DNA of 64,000 nt from Kocuria sp. TGY1127_2 (GCF_013394385.1 NZ_AP022834.1:1240001-1304000); one strand, 5' to 3'. Shown: positions 1 to 8,109, numbered from the stretch's first letter. Translations and numbers: made by a program. The notes: a model not told the origin generated them from the letters alone.

Positions 1-125
1 ATTGACCCTGCCGAGCGGACCTCGATGCGGTCCGCGGCGAGGTGGCGCAGCCAACCGGCGGCCATCTGGGAGCGGCCGGCGTTGTGGACGCAGACGAACA
101 GGACGGAGGGTGTTTGATCGCTCAT
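1..125 (-). CDS. arsC: Arsenate reductase ArsC, low-molecular-weight phosphatase type (partial)
   Basis: Only the first 41 or so codons lie in the window; the gene runs off the left edge. It starts ATG and quickly shows LFVCVHNAGRSQ, the CX5R anion-binding loop of the low-molecular-weight tyrosine phosphatase fold used by thiol-linked arsenate reductases, followed by the expected RSAGS. By family it reduces arsenate to arsenite in the cytoplasm so that the ACR3 pump can export it. It starts 17 bases after the stop of the ArsR-ArsC fusion gene and is the third gene of that operon. The start is preceded by a GAGAGAAG purine stretch. This is a second ArsC module beside the fused one. Confidence 0.85.
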   Translation of the reverse strand, partial: MSDQTPSVLFVCVHNAGRSQMAAGWLRHLAADRIEVRSAGS

Positions 126-142
126 GTCTGTGCTTCTCTCGT

Positions 143-1159
143 TCATTCGGTGGTGAAGGTGGCGAGGAGCCGGCTGACGCGTGCAGCGATGTCGTCGCGT
201 ATAGCGGCGAGTCCCTCCGGCGATGCCAGTGCCGGGTCGCCGACAGCCCAGTCTTCGTACCGGACTCCGGGGACGATGGGGCAGGCGTCGCCGCAGCCCA
301 TGGTCACCACGACATCGGCAGCGCGAATGGCGTCGTCGGTGAGCGGCTTGGGGAACGCCTCGTCGGCGGCCTCGCGGTCGATGTCGGCGACGAGGTCGCG
401 CACGTGCGGGTGGATGCCCGTCGCCGGGGTCGAGCCGGCGGACCGGGCGATGACCCTGCCCTCGGACAGGCTGCGGGTCAGCGCCGCGGCCAGCTGGGAA
501 CGACCTGCGTTGGCGACGCAGACAAACAGCACCTGAGGCGGTGCGGTTGCTCGGTTGCGGGTGAGGTCGGCCAGTCGCTGCCGGGCGAAGCGCTCGGTCA
601 GGGGCACCAGGTAGCGTGTGATCTTCGCCGACCGGGCCAGCGCCGTGTACGATTCCCGGACGATGCTGGTGACGGTCTCCCGCGGCAGCTGTGACGTCGC
701 GTCCGCGAGGTCGGCGGCCAGACGCCTGATGTGCTCGTCCATGCTCTCCAGCTCCGCGTCGGCCGTCGTCTCCGGTTCCACGCTGGGGGCAACGGCCGCG
801 GGCGCGAACCCCTCGAGCAAGGCGGCGACGGCGGCACTCTTCCCTGGCGCGATGCTGTACCAGACCCAAGTCCCACGGCGCTCGGAATTGAGCAGCCCCA
901 CTGTCCGGAGGACCTTGAGGTGGTGGGAGACGGTCGGCTGTGAGACCTCGGCGAGGTCGGCGAGATCGCACACGCACGACTCTCCGCGAGGATCGGCAGC
1001 GATTGCCGAGAGCATCCGCAGACGCAATGGGTCGGCGAGGGCCTTGAGTGTGCCCGTGAGAGTCGCGGCAACCTCCTGGCCGAGGGCTGTTGAGATCGGC
1101 GGCACCTGGGGTGGGCAGTCTTCATCGGGGGCGGCTGGCGTCAGCGCGATGTCGGTCAT
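143..1159 (-). CDS. ArsR-ArsC fusion: arsenic-sensing repressor joined to arsenate reductase
   Basis: The 338-residue protein joins two functions. Residues 30-115 are an ArsR winged helix with a Cys-Val-Cys pair (62 and 64) next to the recognition helix (SQPTVSHHLKVLR), as expected for an arsenite sensor. Residues 135-205 look like a three-helix linker domain. Residues 208-338 are a low-molecular-weight phosphatase-type ArsC with the catalytic loop C214-VANAG-R220, a later GCGDAC pair (C289, C293) and a DP motif. Similar ArsC types in corynebacteria and mycobacteria use mycothiol, which is inferred here. Its start overlaps the end of the ACR3 gene by 4 bases, so translation is probably coupled. 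It likely represses its own operon. Confidence 0.88.
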   Translation of the reverse strand: MTDIALTPAAPDEDCPPQVPPISTALGQEVAATLTGTLKALADPLRLRMLSAIAADPRGESCVCDLADLAEVSQPTVSHHLKVLRTVGLLNSERRGTWVWYSIAPGKSAAVAALLEGFAPAAVAPSVEPETTADAELESMDEHIRRLAADLADATSQLPRETVTSIVRESYTALARSAKITRYLVPLTERFARQRLADLTRNRATAPPQVLFVCVANAGRSQLAAALTRSLSEGRVIARSAGSTPATGIHPHVRDLVADIDREAADEAFPKPLTDDAIRAADVVVTMGCGDACPIVPGVRYEDWAVGDPALASPEGLAAIRDDIAARVSRLLATFTTE

Positions 1160-2253
1160 GACGTTCGTACCTCCTGGTTATAGGGATCGGTGCGGAACCA
1201 CGCCTTGGCGGCCCAGAGGGAGACGTAGACGAGGCCGACGAGGACGGGCACCTCGATGAGCGGTCCGACGACGCCGGCCAGAGCCTGGCCAGAGGCCGCA
1301 CCGAAGGTGCCGATCGCGACGGCGATGGCGAGCTCGAAGTTGTTGCCCGCCGCGGTAAATGCAAGTGTGGTCGACCGTGCATAGCCGAGGCCGATGCCCT
1401 TGCCCAACAGCAGGCCCGCGAACCACATGACGGCGAAGTACACCAACAGCGGCAGGGCGATCCGGACGACGTCCAGCGGCCGGCTCGTGATCTGCTCACC
1501 CTGGAGGGCGAACAGCAGCACGATGGTGAACAGCAGCCCGTAGAGCGCCCACGGCCCGATCTTCGGGACGAACTTCTCCTCGTACCAGTCCCGGCCCTTG
1601 CGCTTCTCGCCGATCCAGCGCGAGGCGAATCCCGCGATCAGGGGTAATCCGAGGAAGACGAGGACGTTGAGGGCGATCTGGCCCATCGACACCTCGAGCC
1701 CTTGTGTGTCCAGGCCGAGCCAGCTCGGCAGGACGCTGAGGTAGAACCAGCCGAGGACGGAGAACATGACGACTTGGAAGACCGAGTTGATCGCCACCAG
1801 CACCGCGGTCGCCTCGCGGTCGCCGCAGGCCAGGTCGTTCCAGATCACGACCATGGCGATGCACCGGGCCAGACCGACGATGATGAGCCCGGTGCGGTAT
1901 TCGGGAAGGTCGGGCAGGAGCAGCCAGGCCAGGGCGAACATGATCGCCGGCCCGGCGAGCCAATTGAGCACTAGAGAGGAGATGAGGAGCTTCTTGTCGC
2001 CGGTGACCGCGGCGACCTTGTCGTAGCGGACCTTGGCCAGGACCGGGTACATCATCACCAGCAGGCCGAGTGCGATCGGCACTGAGATGCCGGCGATCTC
2101 GAGCCGGGCGAGCACGTCGGAGACGCCGGGCACCAGGCGGCCGAGCAGGAGGCCTGCGACCATGGCGAGTCCGATCCAGGCCGGCAGCCACCTGTCGAGG
2201 GTTGAGAGCCGTCGGGTCACGGGAGGTGCGGCGAACGCCGCTTGATTCGACAT
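1156..2253 (-). CDS. acr3: Arsenite efflux permease ACR3
   Basis: This is a 365-residue polytopic membrane protein with about ten hydrophobic segments. It carries the ACR3 family core GLARCIAMVVIWNDLACGD (about 128-146), whose cysteine is needed for arsenite transport in characterised ACR3 proteins, and a second conserved stretch (TLAFTAAGNNFELAIAVAIG). It exports arsenite and antimonite across the membrane using the proton motive force. It is the first gene of the operon acr3, arsR-arsC fusion, arsC. The start ATG lies in a block that is repeated at 9757-9796 (see findings). Length is normal for the family. Confidence 0.93.
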   Translation of the reverse strand: MSNQAAFAAPPVTRRLSTLDRWLPAWIGLAMVAGLLLGRLVPGVSDVLARLEIAGISVPIALGLLVMMYPVLAKVRYDKVAAVTGDKKLLISSLVLNWLAGPAIMFALAWLLLPDLPEYRTGLIIVGLARCIAMVVIWNDLACGDREATAVLVAINSVFQVVMFSVLGWFYLSVLPSWLGLDTQGLEVSMGQIALNVLVFLGLPLIAGFASRWIGEKRKGRDWYEEKFVPKIGPWALYGLLFTIVLLFALQGEQITSRPLDVVRIALPLLVYFAVMWFAGLLLGKGIGLGYARSTTLAFTAAGNNFELAIAVAIGTFGAASGQALAGVVGPLIEVPVLVGLVYVSLWAAKAWFRTDPYNQEVRTS

Positions 2254-2280
2254 GCTTCTATGTTGACAGGCTTCGATGCA
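2241..2280 (-). promoter_or_regulatory. Candidate ars promoter/ArsR operator
   Basis: This block covers the first bases of acr3 and the DNA just upstream, including ATCGA/TCGAT-like half sites. Thirty of 40 bases match, without gaps, a second copy at 9757-9796 next to a broken acr3 start, so the block has been kept around ars starts. Binding by the ArsR-ArsC protein is inferred from location only. Confidence 0.45.
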
Positions 2281-2403
2281 GTGGGCAACTTCGGACCTCC
2301 AGAGGTGAGCAGCTACCTGCCACCGCAGGACATCGCCGCTGGATCGAGTTCCCTGCCGGGCGGCGTCGGCCTAGGGAAGCGCCGGTCCCGGCCGATTCAG
2401 GAA

Positions 2404-2625
2404 TCAGGATCGCCAGGCGGGTTCGTCGTGGAATTCGAAGTCGATATATGCCTTCTCCAGGCCGGCCAGGGCTTCGGCGGTGGTCTCGAACAGCGCCTGG
2501 GCCCAAGAGTCGTCGATCTTGGTGACGTTCTGACACAGGTGTGCGGTCACCTCTGACAGCCGCTCGCGGACCTGGCTGGTGTGGCGGCGGGGGTCGTGCT
2601 CGGCCAACTGTGTCGGATCAGACAT
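2404..2625 (-). CDS. Small acidic hypothetical protein, 73 aa
   Basis: I do not recognise a family. The protein is 73 residues, charged and probably helical, with a single cysteine (C31), no signal peptide and no membrane segment. The start is well supported by a GAGAGGAAG ribosome binding site. It is transcribed away from the P19-like/PadR/APC genes, and a perfect palindrome (2671-2685) lies between the two starts, so it may share the PadR regulator. It ends 150 bases before acr3 and is on the same strand, but the gap holds the ars promoter, so the two are probably separate units. Confidence 0.6.
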   Translation of the reverse strand: MSDPTQLAEHDPRRHTSQVRERLSEVTAHLCQNVTKIDDSWAQALFETTAEALAGLEKAYIDFEFHDEPAWRS

Positions 2626-2656
2626 GACTGGCTTCCTCTCGTTGACTGGGCCTTCA

Positions 2657-2685
2657 ATATCGGTCTACGATATCGGCATCCGATA
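2657..2685. promoter_or_regulatory. Divergent operator, candidate PadR binding site
   Basis: A perfect palindrome TATCGG-CAT-CCGATA lies at 2671-2685. A further direct half site ATATCGG lies at 2657-2663. The site sits between the divergent starts at 2625 and 2706. The PadR regulator encoded at 3211 is the obvious candidate to bind it; that link is inference. Confidence 0.5.
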
Positions 2686-2705
2686 GATCAGGGAAGGGGA
2701 CTGCG

Positions 2706-3218
2706 ATGCATGTATGGGGATCGCCGGAGACGCGAACCTTCGGCCGGTTGCGGGTGGATGTGGCCGTCGGGCCGATCGCCCGGATGTTCGACGCCGAGGA
2801 CTGGCAGCAGCCGGCCAATGCGGGCGGCGGTGCCGTGTTCGCCGGCCGGGCGGACGAAGTGGTGGAGAACATCGCGGCCGAGCCCGGCCCGGCAGATCCA
2901 CCGGCGGATCTGTTCAACCTCGACGCACACATCTACGACGTCGACACCGGGCATCCGGTGCCGTACCTCGACGTCGCCGTCGACGTCATCCGCCTCGACG
3001 GCGACGATGACGATAGACCGGAGTTCACGGGGCTGGGGCTGGTGCCGGTGGCCCGGCCCCGCAAGGGCACGGCCGGTCTGCACTACGGCAACAACGTCGC
3101 CCTCGACCCCGAAGGCAGCTATCGAGTGTGGGTCCACATCGGCGCGTCGGCGCTGACCGGCACCGACGAGCCCTCGAGCCTGGACTTCACCCTCGATCTC
3201 GGTGCCGCCGATGAGTGA
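2706..3218 (+). CDS. P19/Tp34-like iron-transport domain protein
   Basis: The 170-residue protein has a pattern like the periplasmic Fe2+/Cu2+-binding P19 (Tp34) family: IYDVDTGHPVPYLDV near 97-111, then HYGNNVAL near 141-148 and a final YRVWVHI strand. Unlike typical P19 proteins it has no visible signal peptide or lipobox, so a cytoplasmic place or another export route must be assumed. GGAAGGGG lies just before the ATG. It leads a tight three-gene unit with a PadR regulator and an APC permease, each overlapping the next by the same eight bases. The metal role is inferred from distant motif likeness; a plain beta-sandwich of other function is possible. Confidence 0.55.
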   Translation: MHVWGSPETRTFGRLRVDVAVGPIARMFDAEDWQQPANAGGGAVFAGRADEVVENIAAEPGPADPPADLFNLDAHIYDVDTGHPVPYLDVAVDVIRLDGDDDDRPEFTGLGLVPVARPRKGTAGLHYGNNVALDPEGSYRVWVHIGASALTGTDEPSSLDFTLDLGAADE

Positions 3219-3546
3219 GTTCATCCGGGGCGCGGTGCGGATGCACATCCTGCATCACGCCGCCGAGGGCGAGATCCACGGCGCATGGATGGCCGAGGAG
3301 CTCGGCCATCACGGATATCAGATCAGCCCCGGCACCCTGTACCCGACCCTGCATCGCTTGGAAGACCAGGGGCTGCTGACCTCGCGGCAGACCACGGTGG
3401 AGGGGCGCAACCGGCGGCTGTACCAGATCACCGACGCCGGCCGGGCCGTATTGGCCGACGAACGCCAGGCCCTGACCGAACTCGCGCGCGAAATCCTCCA
3501 CACCGAAACCCCCGACGCTCCCGATGGGATGACACCTGATGAGTGA
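3211..3546 (+). CDS. PadR-family transcriptional regulator
   Basis: The 111-residue protein is a PadR-type winged helix: MSEFIRGAVRMHILHHAAEGEIHGAWMAEEL, then ISPGTLYPTLHRLEDQGLL (recognition helix) and the wing GRNRRLYQITDAGR. I chose the ATG at 3211, which overlaps the previous stop in ATGAGTGA; a GTG at 3202 is also in frame. PadR proteins usually repress their own operon and are released by a small molecule. The likely target is the palindrome at 2671-2685. The short C-terminal helix is typical of the small PadR subfamily. Confidence 0.85.
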   Translation: MSEFIRGAVRMHILHHAAEGEIHGAWMAEELGHHGYQISPGTLYPTLHRLEDQGLLTSRQTTVEGRNRRLYQITDAGRAVLADERQALTELAREILHTETPDAPDGMTPDE

Positions 3547-4831
3547 ACCGACTCCGCAGTTGGATCGACGCCTGGGCACCGGCGACGCGGTGATCATCGG
3601 GCTCGGGTCGATGATCGGTGCCGGCATCTTCGCCGCCTTCGGGCCGGCGGCCCAGGCGGCCGGCACCGGCCTGCTGATCGGCTTGGGAATCGCGGCGGTG
3701 ATCGCCTACTGCAACGCCACCGCCTCGGCCCAGCTCGCCGCGGTCTACCCGACCTCGGGAGGCACCTACATCTATGGCCGAGAGCGCATCGGTCACTGGT
3801 TCGGGTTCACCGCTGGCTGGGGCTTCGTGGTCGGCAAGACCGCCTCCTGCGCGGCGATGGCGCTGACCTTTGCCACCTACGCCGTGCCCGGCCCCTGGTG
3901 GGCCCAGCGGTTGGTGGCGGTGGCCGGCATCGTCGGACTGGCCGCGTTGAACTACCGCGGGGTGAGCAAGACCGCCGGCCTGACCCGGATCCTGGTCGCC
4001 ATCACCCTGGTCGCGCTGGCGGTGCTGGTGGTCGGCATCTTCGCCGTCGGCCAACCCTCGCCGACGAACCTGGGCGGCTGGCCGGCGTTGACCGTCGGCG
4101 GGCCGTACGGGATCCTACAGTCGGCCGGGCTGTTGTTCTTCGCCTTCGCCGGCTACGCCCGGATCGCGACCATGGGCGAGGAGGTCCGCGACCCGCAGCG
4201 CACCATCCCGCGCGCCATCCCCATCGCCCTGATCATCGTGGTGATCATCTACCTGGTCGTCGGCGTGAGCGTCCTGCTCGCCGCCGGGCCGGACAAGATC
4301 GCCGCCGCGACAGCACCCCTGACCACAGCCGTGCAAGCAGCCGGGGTCGGCGGGCTGGGCCCGGTGGTCCGGATCGGCGGCGCGGTCGCCAGCCTCGGGG
4401 CGCTGCTGGCGCTGATCGCCGGCATCGGCCGCACCAGCCTGGCCATGGCCCGGCATCGCGATCTGCCGTTCTGGCTGTCGGCGGTCCACCCCCGTCACAA
4501 GGTGCCCCACCACGCCGAGATCGCCCTCGCCGTCGTCGTGTCCGTCCTGGTGCTGACCACCGACCTGCGCGGCGTGATCGGATTCTCCTCCTTCGGCGTG
4601 CTCATCTACTACGGCATCGCCAACACCGCCGCATTCACCCAGCCGCCGTCCGACCGCCGCTGGCCACGCTGGCTCAACGTCCTCGGCGTCCTCGGCTGCC
4701 TGGTCCTGATCGCGACCCTGCCCTGGCAGTCGATCATCGCTGGACTGGCCATGTTCGCCGTCGGCCTGCTCGGCCGCTGGATCGTCCTGCATCGACGTGA
4801 AAAGCCCGGCCCAGGGGCAGAGTCGGACTGA
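3539..4831 (+). CDS. APC-superfamily amino acid/polyamine permease
   Basis: The 430-residue integral membrane protein has about twelve hydrophobic segments. It opens with the APC signature GTGDAVIIGLGSMIGAGIFAAFG (about 13-35), whose unwound GSMIGAGIF stretch contacts the substrate amine and carboxylate in structures of this superfamily. FAFAGYARIATMGEEVRDPQRTIPRAI is the usual cytoplasmic loop motif. The substrate cannot be read from sequence. Its ATG overlaps the PadR stop through ATGAGTGA, the second such join in the unit, so expression is coupled to the regulator. The three-gene set is compact and may have moved as a cassette. Confidence 0.85.
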   Translation: MSEPTPQLDRRLGTGDAVIIGLGSMIGAGIFAAFGPAAQAAGTGLLIGLGIAAVIAYCNATASAQLAAVYPTSGGTYIYGRERIGHWFGFTAGWGFVVGKTASCAAMALTFATYAVPGPWWAQRLVAVAGIVGLAALNYRGVSKTAGLTRILVAITLVALAVLVVGIFAVGQPSPTNLGGWPALTVGGPYGILQSAGLLFFAFAGYARIATMGEEVRDPQRTIPRAIPIALIIVVIIYLVVGVSVLLAAGPDKIAAATAPLTTAVQAAGVGGLGPVVRIGGAVASLGALLALIAGIGRTSLAMARHRDLPFWLSAVHPRHKVPHHAEIALAVVVSVLVLTTDLRGVIGFSSFGVLIYYGIANTAAFTQPPSDRRWPRWLNVLGVLGCLVLIATLPWQSIIAGLAMFAVGLLGRWIVLHRREKPGPGAESD

Positions 4832-4877
4832 CCTGCCGCGCCCCGGGGGAGTGAGGCGACTGGGCGGAAGTGCACGC

Positions 4878-5501
4878 TTACCCGACGTCGAGGGCCGCGA
4901 GCTGCTCCGCGCTGCCGGTGACGACGAGGCGCAGGTCGGCGTGGCTCTCGTCGATCGACCAGTCGACGAACGAACAGCAGGCGCTCTTGACCGCCACGAG
5001 GTCGTGAAGACGCTGGACGGAGTCGTCGGCTTTCGCGTAGTGGACGATGATCCGGGCGTCGCCGCGTTCGACGTCGAGGAGATATCCGTCGTCGAAGGCC
5101 CGCCATTTCTCGACCTGCTCCTTGCCGGCGTCCGGCGTGAGCGTGCAGGCGATGAGCACCGCGTTCGGCAGACCCTGCAGGGCGCTCTCGCGGACGTCCC
5201 GCGAGGCCCCACGGATGGCCGTGCGCAACTGCGCGACGGTCGGCGACCCGGCCCGCCCGTCGGGAGTCCGATACATGCGGCACGCGAGGCCGACCGGCGC
5301 ACTGTCTTCGGCGAACGGGTCGACGCCGTCGATCAGTACGGTCGGGGAGCCGTGGAAGCCGAGGCGCGAGGCGTCCTCGGGTGTCTCGACCCGTTGGTGG
5401 ACGACCTCCGCGCCAGATCGCCCGTCGAGGGCTTCGGCAATCTTGGAGTCGAGGATCTCCCAGTTCGGGCAGCCGTCGAAGTACTGGAGCGTGATCTTCA
5501 T
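4878..5501 (-). CDS. Thioredoxin-like/alkylmercury-lyase-like protein with CC-containing C-terminal domain
   Basis: The 207-residue protein starts at MKITLQYFDGCPNW; the ATG at 5501 has GGAAAGGA before it, and longer upstream readings are rejected. Residues 1-98 look thioredoxin-like with a single cysteine C11 (CPNW) and GSPTVLIDGVDPFAE, a pattern often labelled alkylmercury-lyase-like in actinobacteria. Residues 112-207 form a second module with C119 and C175-C176 (SACCSFVDWSI), seen in proteins near metal resistance genes. C74 lies between. It follows the P1B ATPase and CmtR genes in the same direction, so a role in handling soft metals is inferred. Real organomercurial cleavage is not shown. 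Confidence 0.55.
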   Translation of the reverse strand: MKITLQYFDGCPNWEILDSKIAEALDGRSGAEVVHQRVETPEDASRLGFHGSPTVLIDGVDPFAEDSAPVGLACRMYRTPDGRAGSPTVAQLRTAIRGASRDVRESALQGLPNAVLIACTLTPDAGKEQVEKWRAFDDGYLLDVERGDARIIVHYAKADDSVQRLHDLVAVKSACCSFVDWSIDESHADLRLVVTGSAEQLAALDVG

Positions 5502-5583
5502 GGTCGTGGTCCTTTCCGTCGGCGTCGGGTCTCCTCGAGCGGCTCCCGGTTCGGGCGTCTCCCGAAGCGCTGGGCCTCGATGG

Positions 5584-7704
5584 TCATCGGTTCGCCTTCG
5601 TCCCGTGCGCCGGCTGGAGGTCCGAGGCTGCAGGCAGCCCTCGGCTCGCCGCGATGGGCCTGCGCGCGGCGCGTACGCCATTGAGGATGACGACGACCTC
5701 GGCAACCTCGTGGACGAGGACGACTCCGGCCAGGCCGAGCACCCCGAAGAGGGCGAGCGGGAACAGGACGACGATGATCGCCAGCGCGAGGACGATGTTG
5801 GCCGTCATGATGCGCCGGCCTCTGCGAGCATGCGCGAACGCGGCGGGGATCAGGCGCAGATCGTGGCCGGTGAAGGCGATGTCGGCGGATTCCACCGCGG
5901 CCGCGGAACCGGTGGCTCCCATCGCGATGCCCACGGTCGCGGTGGCCAGCGCGGGGGAGTCGTTGATGCCGTCGCCGACCATCGCCGTCGGCCGCGCTGC
6001 GGCCAGACCTGTGATCGCCTCCGCCTTGTCGGCTGGCAGCAGTTCGGCGCGGACGTCGTCGATGCAGGCCTGGGCGGCCAGGGCGCGGGCGGTGCGGGCG
6101 TCGTCGCCGGTGAGCATGACCGTGCCGATTCCCTGGTCGTGGAGCATGCGCACGGTCTCGGTGGCCTCGGGGCGGAGTTCGTCGCGCACGCCGATCAGGC
6201 CGGCGACCTCACCGTCGGCTTCCACCACGACGACCGTCATGCCCATTTCGGCCAGCTCGTCGGCGTCGGTCCGCAGGCCGGCCGGGGCGATCCAGCGTGG
6301 ACTGCCGACCCTGACGAAACGGCCGGTGACCCGGCCGGCGATGCCGTGCCCGGCGTCCTCGGCCACCTCGCTCGCCGCCGGGGAGTCCGGCGCGGCCGCT
6401 GTGATCGCCGCCGCCAGGGGATGGGTGCTGGTCGCCTCGAGGGCCGCCGCCCACGCGAGGACGTCCTGTTGGCTGCCGCCCGGCGCGGTGCGGGTCTCGG
6501 TCACCTGCGGCTGGCCCTGGGTGAGGGTGCCGGTCTTGTCGAAGGCGACCGTGCGGATGGTGCCGAACTGCTCGAAGGCGGCCCCGGACTTGATGACGAC
6601 GCCGAACCTTGAGGCGGACCCGATCGCGCTGATGACGGTGACCGGCACGGCGATCGCCATCGCGCACGGCGACGCCGCGACGAGGACGACGAGGGCCCGT
6701 TCGACCCAGGTCCACGGGTCGCCGACGACGAGCCCGAGCAGCGCGACCAGGGCCGCGGCGACGAGGACGGCAGGGACGAGGGGACGGGCGATCCGGTCGG
6801 CCAGCCGGGCGCGCTCTCCCTTGCGGGCGTGGGCCTGCTCGACCAGGGCGACGATCTGTGTCAGCGAGTTGTCCCGTCCGTCTGCGGTCGCCTCGACCAG
6901 CAGGGACCCGGACCCGTTCACCGCGCCTGCTGGCACGGGGTCGCCCGGTCCTACCTCCACGGGGATCGACTCCCCGGTCACGGCGGAGGCGTCGACGCTC
7001 GAGCGGCCCTCGGCGACCACGCCATCGGTCGGGACATGCTCACCGGCTCCGATCACGAGCAGGTCGAGTTCGCGGAGGTCGGCCACCGGCACGGTCGCGA
7101 CTCCGCCCATGCGGGAGACGCGGGCGGTCTGCGGGACCAGCGAGAGCAGCGCGCGCAGTCCCTCCTTGGCGCGGTCCATCGCCCGATCCTCCAGGGTCTC
7201 GGCCAGGGAGAACAGGAAAGCCAGGGCGGCGGCTTCGGCGACGTGGCCGAGCAGCACCGCGCCGACCGCGGCGATCGTCATCAGCAGGCCGACGCCGAGC
7301 CGTCCACGGATCAGGCGGCGCACCGCGCCGGGCACGAACGTCCACGCGCCGGCCAGCAGCGCGATCCACTGGGTCACCAGCGCGGCGACGTCCAGGTCGG
7401 ACCAGTCCAGCGCGTACCCGGCGACGAGGAACAGGCCGGCGACCGCTGAGGGGAGCAGGGCGAGGTCCCTCCACCACGGCGGGCGGGACTCCGGTTCCGC
7501 GCCAGGTTCCGATGGGCTCCGCGCCGGGTCTGGCCCGCAGCAGGCGTCGCCGTCGTCGTGTACCGCAGCCGGGACGGTCTCTGGCCCGCAGCAGGCATCG
7601 CCCGATGCCCTGGGTGCGTCCGTGCCGATCGGCTGCAGGGACGAGCGGCGGTTTTCCGCCCTCGGATGGCGCGGCTCGTCGACGCCGCAGCACTCATCGT
7701 TCAT
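5584..7704 (-). CDS. Heavy-metal P1B-type ATPase with Cys-Cys N-terminus
   Basis: This 706-residue P1B ATPase pumps a soft or transition metal out of the cytoplasm. Visible parts are TGES (243-246), the membrane metal site SPC (345-347) instead of CPC, the phosphorylation site DKTGT (D389), MLTGD, and MVGDGINDSPAL. The last membrane region has HEVAEVVVILNG. There is no HMA domain; instead the N-terminus has three Cys-Cys pairs (5-6, 38-39, 55-56), two of them ACCGP. ATG at 7704 overlaps the cmtR stop by 4 bases. The CmtR partner points to cadmium or lead, but SPC pumps are often cobalt or iron exporters, so the metal is not settled. Confidence 0.88.
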   Translation of the reverse strand: MNDECCGVDEPRHPRAENRRSSLQPIGTDAPRASGDACCGPETVPAAVHDDGDACCGPDPARSPSEPGAEPESRPPWWRDLALLPSAVAGLFLVAGYALDWSDLDVAALVTQWIALLAGAWTFVPGAVRRLIRGRLGVGLLMTIAAVGAVLLGHVAEAAALAFLFSLAETLEDRAMDRAKEGLRALLSLVPQTARVSRMGGVATVPVADLRELDLLVIGAGEHVPTDGVVAEGRSSVDASAVTGESIPVEVGPGDPVPAGAVNGSGSLLVEATADGRDNSLTQIVALVEQAHARKGERARLADRIARPLVPAVLVAAALVALLGLVVGDPWTWVERALVVLVAASPCAMAIAVPVTVISAIGSASRFGVVIKSGAAFEQFGTIRTVAFDKTGTLTQGQPQVTETRTAPGGSQQDVLAWAAALEATSTHPLAAAITAAAPDSPAASEVAEDAGHGIAGRVTGRFVRVGSPRWIAPAGLRTDADELAEMGMTVVVVEADGEVAGLIGVRDELRPEATETVRMLHDQGIGTVMLTGDDARTARALAAQACIDDVRAELLPADKAEAITGLAAARPTAMVGDGINDSPALATATVGIAMGATGSAAAVESADIAFTGHDLRLIPAAFAHARRGRRIMTANIVLALAIIVVLFPLALFGVLGLAGVVLVHEVAEVVVILNGVRAARRPIAASRGLPAASDLQPAHGTKANR

Positions 7705-8063
7705 CGCACAGCCCCGTCGGCGTCGCAGCAGCCGGGCACCGAGCACTCCGGGTCCAAGCACGGTGCGCTCTCGTCCACCGCCAGCGTCACGTCCACGAGC
7801 GCGGTCAGGGCTGCGGCGATGTGCGGGTCGGCGATCTCGTAGCGGGTCTGCCGGCCCTCGGGCTCGGCGACGACGATCCCGCAGCCCCGCAGGCAGGACA
7901 GATGGTTCGACACATTCGTGCGCGTTAGCTCGAGCTCCCGGGCGAGTCTTGCCGGGTACCCAGGCTCATCGAGGAGGGACAGCAAGATCCGTGAGCGTGT
8001 CGGGTCGGACATGGCGCGGCCGAGGCGGTTCATGACGTCGACGCGTGAAGCAATGGTCAGCAT
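7701..8063 (-). CDS. cmtR: CmtR-type ArsR/SmtB metal sensor (Cd/Pb)
   Basis: The 120-residue winged-helix repressor closely follows mycobacterial CmtR: the opening MLT, GRAMSDPTRSRILLSLLD, and the recognition helix LTRTNVSNHLSCLRGCG. The three cysteines used by M. tuberculosis CmtR to bind Cd(II) and Pb(II) are at the same numbers here: C57, C61 and C102. The tail adds C107, C112 and C113. I chose the ATG at 8063, which matches the CmtR N-terminus; 38 upstream in-frame codons do not. A palindrome covers this start codon, so autorepression is likely. It leads the unit with the P1B ATPase. Confidence 0.9.
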   Translation of the reverse strand: MLTIASRVDVMNRLGRAMSDPTRSRILLSLLDEPGYPARLARELELTRTNVSNHLSCLRGCGIVVAEPEGRQTRYEIADPHIAAALTALVDVTLAVDESAPCLDPECSVPGCCDADGAVR

Positions 8064-8090
8064 GTACTGACCATACAGTGTTTGCTGACC
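8053..8090 (-). promoter_or_regulatory. Candidate CmtR operator over the cmtR start
   Basis: Two arms ATGGTCAG (8053-8060) and CTGACCAT (8067-8074) form a perfect 8-base inverted repeat with a 6-base centre that contains the cmtR start codon (8061-8063). A further half site GCTGACC lies at 8084-8090. A repressor bound here would block the start of cmtR transcription and translation. Confidence 0.5.
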
Positions 8091-8109
8091 GATTGGCCAG
8101 CCCGTGCGA

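Noticed and set aside
7505-7600. Nearly repeated GGCCCGCAGCAGGC units inside the P1B ATPase gene
   Set aside because: They encode the repeated ACCGP metal pairs of the protein and need no separate DNA-level role.
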